Assembly: GCA_025455985.1 (NCBI GenBank)
Contig: JALOLM010000115.1
Span: forward strand, 1-6,964
Direction: 5' to 3'
Source of the DNA: Candidatus Nanopelagicales bacterium
GTDB taxonomy: Bacteria > Actinomycetota > Actinomycetes > S36-B12 > UBA10799
DNA length: 6,964 nt
Shown: positions 4,488 through 6,964 of the stretch, piece after piece
How positions within the stretch are numbered: position 1 is the stretch's first letter
How the letters are laid out: every line of letters begins with the position of its first letter
Translations under genes and position numbers: made by a program
The notes under the pieces: model-generated
Seen by the model: only the letters and a program-made list of their open reading frames with translations
Told to the model about the DNA's origin: nothing
Database searches by the model: none

Positions 4488-5453
4488 ATGCGTGTTTTGG
4501 TCTGCCCGGACAAGTTCGCGGGAACCCTGAGCGCGGTCGCAGCAGCCAGGGCTATCGCGACCGGCTGGCGAGAGGCCCGGCCCGGCGACGAGGTCGTCGA
4601 GGTTCCCCTGGCCGATGGCGGTCCGGGTTTCGTCGAGGTCCTGCACGCGAACCTGGGTGGTCGGTTGCACACCGAGCAGGTGCAGGACCCGTTGGGCCGG
4701 CCGGTCATCGCCTCGTGGCTCGAGGTGGGTGACACTGCGTACATAGAAGCGGCCCAGGCCAACGGTCTGGCCCTCCTGGCGCCGGACGAACGTGACCCCT
4801 GGCGGACGTCGAGTGCCGGTGTCGGCGAATTGATCGACGCTGCGCGAGGTCACCGGATCGTGGTCGGACTCGGTGGGTCGGGCACCAACGACGGCGGCCG
4901 GGGGGCGGTTGACATTCTCGGCGGACCCGTTGCCGACATGTTGCTCGCCACCGATGTCGACTCGCCGCTGCTAGGCCCCGAAGGTGCGACCTACGGGTTC
5001 GCGGTGCAGAAGGGTGCCGATCCGGCGGACCTGCCCGGGTTGGAGCACCGGATGCAAGTGTGGGCGGCCCAGGACCCGGAACTGGCACAGGCCCCTGGTG
5101 CGGGTGCCGCAGGGGGGCTCGGCTTTGGACTCATGCTGCTCGGAGGACGCCGGGTGTCGGGGATCGAGATTGTCATGCGTTCGGTGGGCCTGGCGGCCCG
5201 GTGTGCTGAGGCGGATCTGGTGATCACCGGTGAGGGGAAGTTCGACTGGCAGTCCCTGCACGGCAAGGTCGTCAGCGGTGTGCGCGACGTGGCCCCCCGG
5301 CTGATCGTGCTGGCCGGCGACGTGGCGCTGGACGAATCACCGGTGCCGGCCTACTCCCTGGTGGTCGAGGTCGGAATGGCGCCGGCGTTCGCTGAGCCTG
5401 CGCAGTCACTGCGCCAATTGGCCCGACGGGTCGCGCTCGATCTGGACCCCTGA
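4488..5453 (+). CDS. glycerate kinase (GarK/GlxK family), short form
   Basis: This 321-aa protein is expected to phosphorylate D-glycerate with ATP, probably to 2-phosphoglycerate as in the GarK/GlxK class, feeding glyoxylate- or serine-derived carbon into glycolysis. Family motifs in order: PDKFAGTLSA (7-16), LADGGPG (41-47), GLGGSGTNDGG (127-137), DVDSPLLGPEGA (156-167), QKGA (174-177), PGAGAAGGLGFG (203-214) and VITGEGKFDWQSLHGK (245-260). All main blocks are present and in frame. The usual length is 355-380 aa; the shortfall is mostly between the GG of the NDGG motif and DVDSPL, where about 30 residues of the usual linker are absent. The ATG at 4488 is immediately followed by homology. 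The gene may be leaderless or read through from the peroxidase 26 bases upstream. Its last 48 bases overlap the convergent DUF393 gene. A non-canonical substrate is possible given the missing segment. Confidence 0.87.
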   Translation: MRVLVCPDKFAGTLSAVAAARAIATGWREARPGDEVVEVPLADGGPGFVEVLHANLGGRLHTEQVQDPLGRPVIASWLEVGDTAYIEAAQANGLALLAPDERDPWRTSSAGVGELIDAARGHRIVVGLGGSGTNDGGRGAVDILGGPVADMLLATDVDSPLLGPEGATYGFAVQKGADPADLPGLEHRMQVWAAQDPELAQAPGAGAAGGLGFGLMLLGGRRVSGIEIVMRSVGLAARCAEADLVITGEGKFDWQSLHGKVVSGVRDVAPRLIVLAGDVALDESPVPAYSLVVEVGMAPAFAEPAQSLRQLARRVALDLDP

Positions 5454-5765
5454 GCCACACACGTCAAGGCGGCCGAACCACTCGTACCTGTTCGCCGCAA
5501 CCCAGTCGTAGACAGCGTCGCGTAGTGGGCGGGGGACCAGACGCAGTGCCCTTAACGCGGGCCACGGCTGGCGCAAGTGCCGCAGCAACTGCAGAACCGC
5601 GTCGGACTTGGTATACACCACGCCGTTGTCCTCCACGATCACACTGACCTGATCGGCGGCGGGGTTGGCCACGTACTCCAGTTCCCCCGGACGGGCATGC
5701 CGCTGCAGGAAGCGGACCGTGTGGTTGCACAGCACGCAGAACCCGTCGAAGTGGACCGTTGCCAT
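5406..5765 (-). CDS. DCC family (DUF393) thiol-disulfide oxidoreductase-like protein
   Basis: This 119-aa protein carries the DCC/DUF393 signature near its N-terminus: FDGFCVLCN at 6-14, a CxxC pair (Cys10, Cys13) that gives the family its predicted thiol-disulfide role. Other conserved elements are VYTKSDAVLQLLRHL (50-64), VPRPLRDAVYDWVAANRYEWFGR (77-99) and Cys103. The fold is thioredoxin-like; substrates and partners are unknown for the family. The ATG at 5765 was chosen because homology begins within five residues; a GTG at 5795 would add ten unrelated residues. A weak GGCGGA lies about ten bases upstream. There is no signal peptide, so a cytoplasmic location is expected. Its 3' end overlaps the end of the glycerate kinase gene by 48 bp in antisense orientation, and it is divergent from the DUF427 gene. 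Confidence 0.88.
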   Translation of the reverse strand: MATVHFDGFCVLCNHTVRFLQRHARPGELEYVANPAADQVSVIVEDNGVVYTKSDAVLQLLRHLRQPWPALRALRLVPRPLRDAVYDWVAANRYEWFGRLDVCGSGVQIERDPSGQLAQ

Positions 5766-5904
5766 GACACCAGTGTCCGCCGGAACGCCCGACACCGCCC
5801 GATTGCCAGTCGTGCCGGATCAGTGCCGAAGGTTGCGCCCACGCTGACGCAGGCCAGGCCCAACCTCCTGCCGGATCGTCCCCGGCAACGCCATGAGCTG
5901 TTAA

Positions 5905-5935
5905 CCGCCCGTTTGCCGGGTTTGTGAACGGGCGG
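5905..5935. promoter_or_regulatory. 9-bp perfect inverted repeat upstream of the DUF427 gene
   Basis: CCGCCCGTT (5905-5913) and AACGGGCGG (5927-5935) are perfect inverted arms around 13 bases, ending 12 bp before the likely GTG start at 5948. In DNA it could be an operator, in RNA a stable GC-rich hairpin. No T-tract follows, and no gene on the + strand needs terminating here, so regulation of DUF427 is the more likely use. A weak promoter-like pair, TTGCCG (5913-5918) and CACAGT (5936-5941) with a 17-base spacer, overlaps it. Confidence 0.5.
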
Positions 5936-5947
5936 CACAGTAGAAGG

Positions 5948-6451
5948 GTGTTCGGTCATCCCAAACGAGACCCCGTCGGCCCGGGGCAAGAATCTGTATG
6001 GGACTACCCGCGGCCGCCGATCGTCGATGACAGCGACGAACTCGTGCGGGTCATCCACCGCGGGGTGCTGTTGGCGGAGAGCAAACGAGCGATGCGGGTG
6101 CTCGAGACATCGCACGCGCCCGCCTACTACATCCCCGCCTCCGACGTGGACTGGTCCCATCTGCAAGAAGTCCCGCACCGCACTGTGTGCGAGTACAAAG
6201 GTGTCGCCAGTTACGCCGATCTGCTGCTGCCCGGTGAGGTGCCGGTTCGGCAAGTGTGTTGGTGGTACCCGAGGCCGTCCCCCGGCTACGAACCTCTGGT
6301 GAACGCGGTGTGCTTCTACCCGCAGCGTGTCGACCAGTGCGAGGTCGCCGGCGAGTCGGTGACACCCCTGGCCAGCCAGTTCTACGGTGACTGGCCCACC
6401 TCTCGGATCGCGGGGCCTTACAAGGGAGCGCCCGGCACCGAGTTCTGGTGA
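5948..6451 (+). CDS. DUF427 domain-containing protein
   Basis: This 167-aa protein matches the DUF427 family (COG2343-like), small beta-rich proteins widespread in actinobacteria with no settled biochemical role. Recognisable blocks are VWDYPRPP (17-24), VRVIHRGVLLAESKRAMRVL (33-52) followed by ETSHAPAYYIP (53-63), CEYKGVASYADLLL (81-94), WWYPRPSPGYEPL (105-117), NAVCFYPQRVDQCEV (119-133) and the C-terminal FYGDWPTSRIAGPYKGAPGTEFW (145-167). The C-terminus is thus complete. The start is uncertain: GTG at 5948 is preferred because the GTG at 5924 lies inside the inverted repeat and would add eight poorly conserved residues. AGAAGG abuts the 5948 GTG with no spacing, so the message may be leaderless. 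The gene is divergent from the DUF393 gene with about 180 bp between them. No enzymatic function is claimed. Confidence 0.86.
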   Translation: MFGHPKRDPVGPGQESVWDYPRPPIVDDSDELVRVIHRGVLLAESKRAMRVLETSHAPAYYIPASDVDWSHLQEVPHRTVCEYKGVASYADLLLPGEVPVRQVCWWYPRPSPGYEPLVNAVCFYPQRVDQCEVAGESVTPLASQFYGDWPTSRIAGPYKGAPGTEFW

Positions 6452-6507
6452 TCGAGGCGTGCCGCTGATCTTCACCGGTCGGGGCAACTCGTGCCAGACT
6501 ACGGCTC

Positions 6508-6964
6508 GTGATCTGGAAACGATCGAAGCTCTACCGGTTGTGGGTGGTCGGCGGATTAGCGGCGATCGTGTTCATCGTGGTCCGCGTCGGGATCAACACA
6601 AAGCCCGGTGACGATCCGCCGTACGTGACCTTCGGCATCGCCGTTGGTGTCTATCTGCTGGGGATCATCATCATGCAGGCGATCGGCCTCGCCCGCACAA
6701 ACCCGACGCCGGAGGTCGCACCGACCCCGTCCGGTCATTTGCCCACCACCACCGAGGGAATGCAGGCGATGCTGACTCTCCCGGGTGCCGACGGCGAGCG
6801 CTCCCGGTCCGGCGCCCGACGAGCCCACAAGCAGTCGATCGGCTTGTTCATACCGACCGCCCTGATCGCCATCCTGCTGCCCCTGGGCGGCTATCTGTAC
6901 ATCTCCGGGACCGTCACTGAGGTCTGGCAGCCGTTCGGCGAGACCGGCATCGGCGTGCCCGTGG
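6508..6964 (+). CDS. three-pass membrane protein, 5' part
   Basis: An open frame from GTG 6508 runs without a stop to the window edge (152 codons). It begins with a positively charged MIWKRSKLYRL, followed by three hydrophobic segments at about residues 11-28, 40-61 and 111-132. Between the second and third is a polar, Pro/Thr-rich loop (63-110) ending in a basic stretch (RSRSGARRAHK). The pattern of charges places the N-terminus and the long loop in the cytoplasm and the region after the third span outside. No family is recognised and the protein continues beyond the window. No in-frame start codon lies in the short stretch just before 6508, and there is no clear Shine-Dalgarno, so a leaderless start is possible. 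It begins 56 bases after the DUF427 stop on the same strand. Confidence 0.7.
   Translation, partial: MIWKRSKLYRLWVVGGLAAIVFIVVRVGINTKPGDDPPYVTFGIAVGVYLLGIIIMQAIGLARTNPTPEVAPTPSGHLPTTTEGMQAMLTLPGADGERSRSGARRAHKQSIGLFIPTALIAILLPLGGYLYISGTVTEVWQPFGETGIGVPV

Noticed and set aside
5766..5777. GACAC-CA-GTGTC short inverted repeat next to the DUF393 start
   Set aside because: Five-base arms are too short to separate from chance in this composition, and there is no second copy.
5639..6487. Long - strand open frame across the DUF427 gene and the 5' part of DUF393
   Set aside because: It is antisense to a recognisable DUF427 protein; the composition is that of a GC-rich shadow frame and no family is recognisable.

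Overview
The window is GC-rich, tightly packed chromosomal DNA that looks like a mycobacterium or a close relative (Mycobacteriales). The grounds are high-GC codon use, GTG starts, a mycothiol-type DinB/maleylpyruvate-isomerase-like enzyme, the actinobacterial type of iron-sulfur photolyase, and hexamers of the TANNNT (-10) type lying close to start codons. This is inference from protein character; no rRNA or other taxonomic marker is present.

Layout from left to right: (1) the 3' part of an FeS bacterial cryptochrome/photolyase on the + strand, cut by the window edge; (2) a maleylpyruvate-isomerase-like, putatively mycothiol-dependent protein on the - strand, converging on the photolyase; (3) a divergently transcribed PadR-type regulator on the + strand, with a 72-bp intergenic region holding two matched 17-bp palindromes and a good promoter; (4) a PIG3-type NAD(P)H:quinone oxidoreductase on the - strand, ending 3 bp from the padR stop; (5) divergent from it, a + strand run of a Pro-rich/transmembrane/coiled-coil protein, a glutathione-peroxidase-family thiol peroxidase and a short glycerate kinase; (6) a DCC/DUF393 protein on the - strand whose 3' end overlaps the glycerate kinase by 48 bp; (7) divergent from that, a DUF427 protein on the + strand behind a 9-bp inverted repeat; (8) the first 152 codons of a three-pass membrane protein that runs off the right edge. 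No gene-free stretch exceeds about 180 bp (the longest is 5766-5947). I saw no tRNA, rRNA, CRISPR array, insertion sequence or prophage gene.

The clearest functional unit is the divergent padR/isomerase-like pair. Its regulatory logic can be read from the DNA: one palindrome fills the -35/-10 spacer of the isomerase promoter and the second lies over the predicted transcription start. Many of the other genes are redox or thiol proteins (FeS photolyase, mycothiol-type enzyme, quinone reductase, thiol peroxidase, CxxC protein). They sit in separate transcription units, so a shared pathway is only a suggestion. I found no convincing undescribed multi-gene system; the interest lies in the dual operator, the tandem-repeat membrane coiled-coil protein, and two enzymes that are shorter than their families through internal loop loss.
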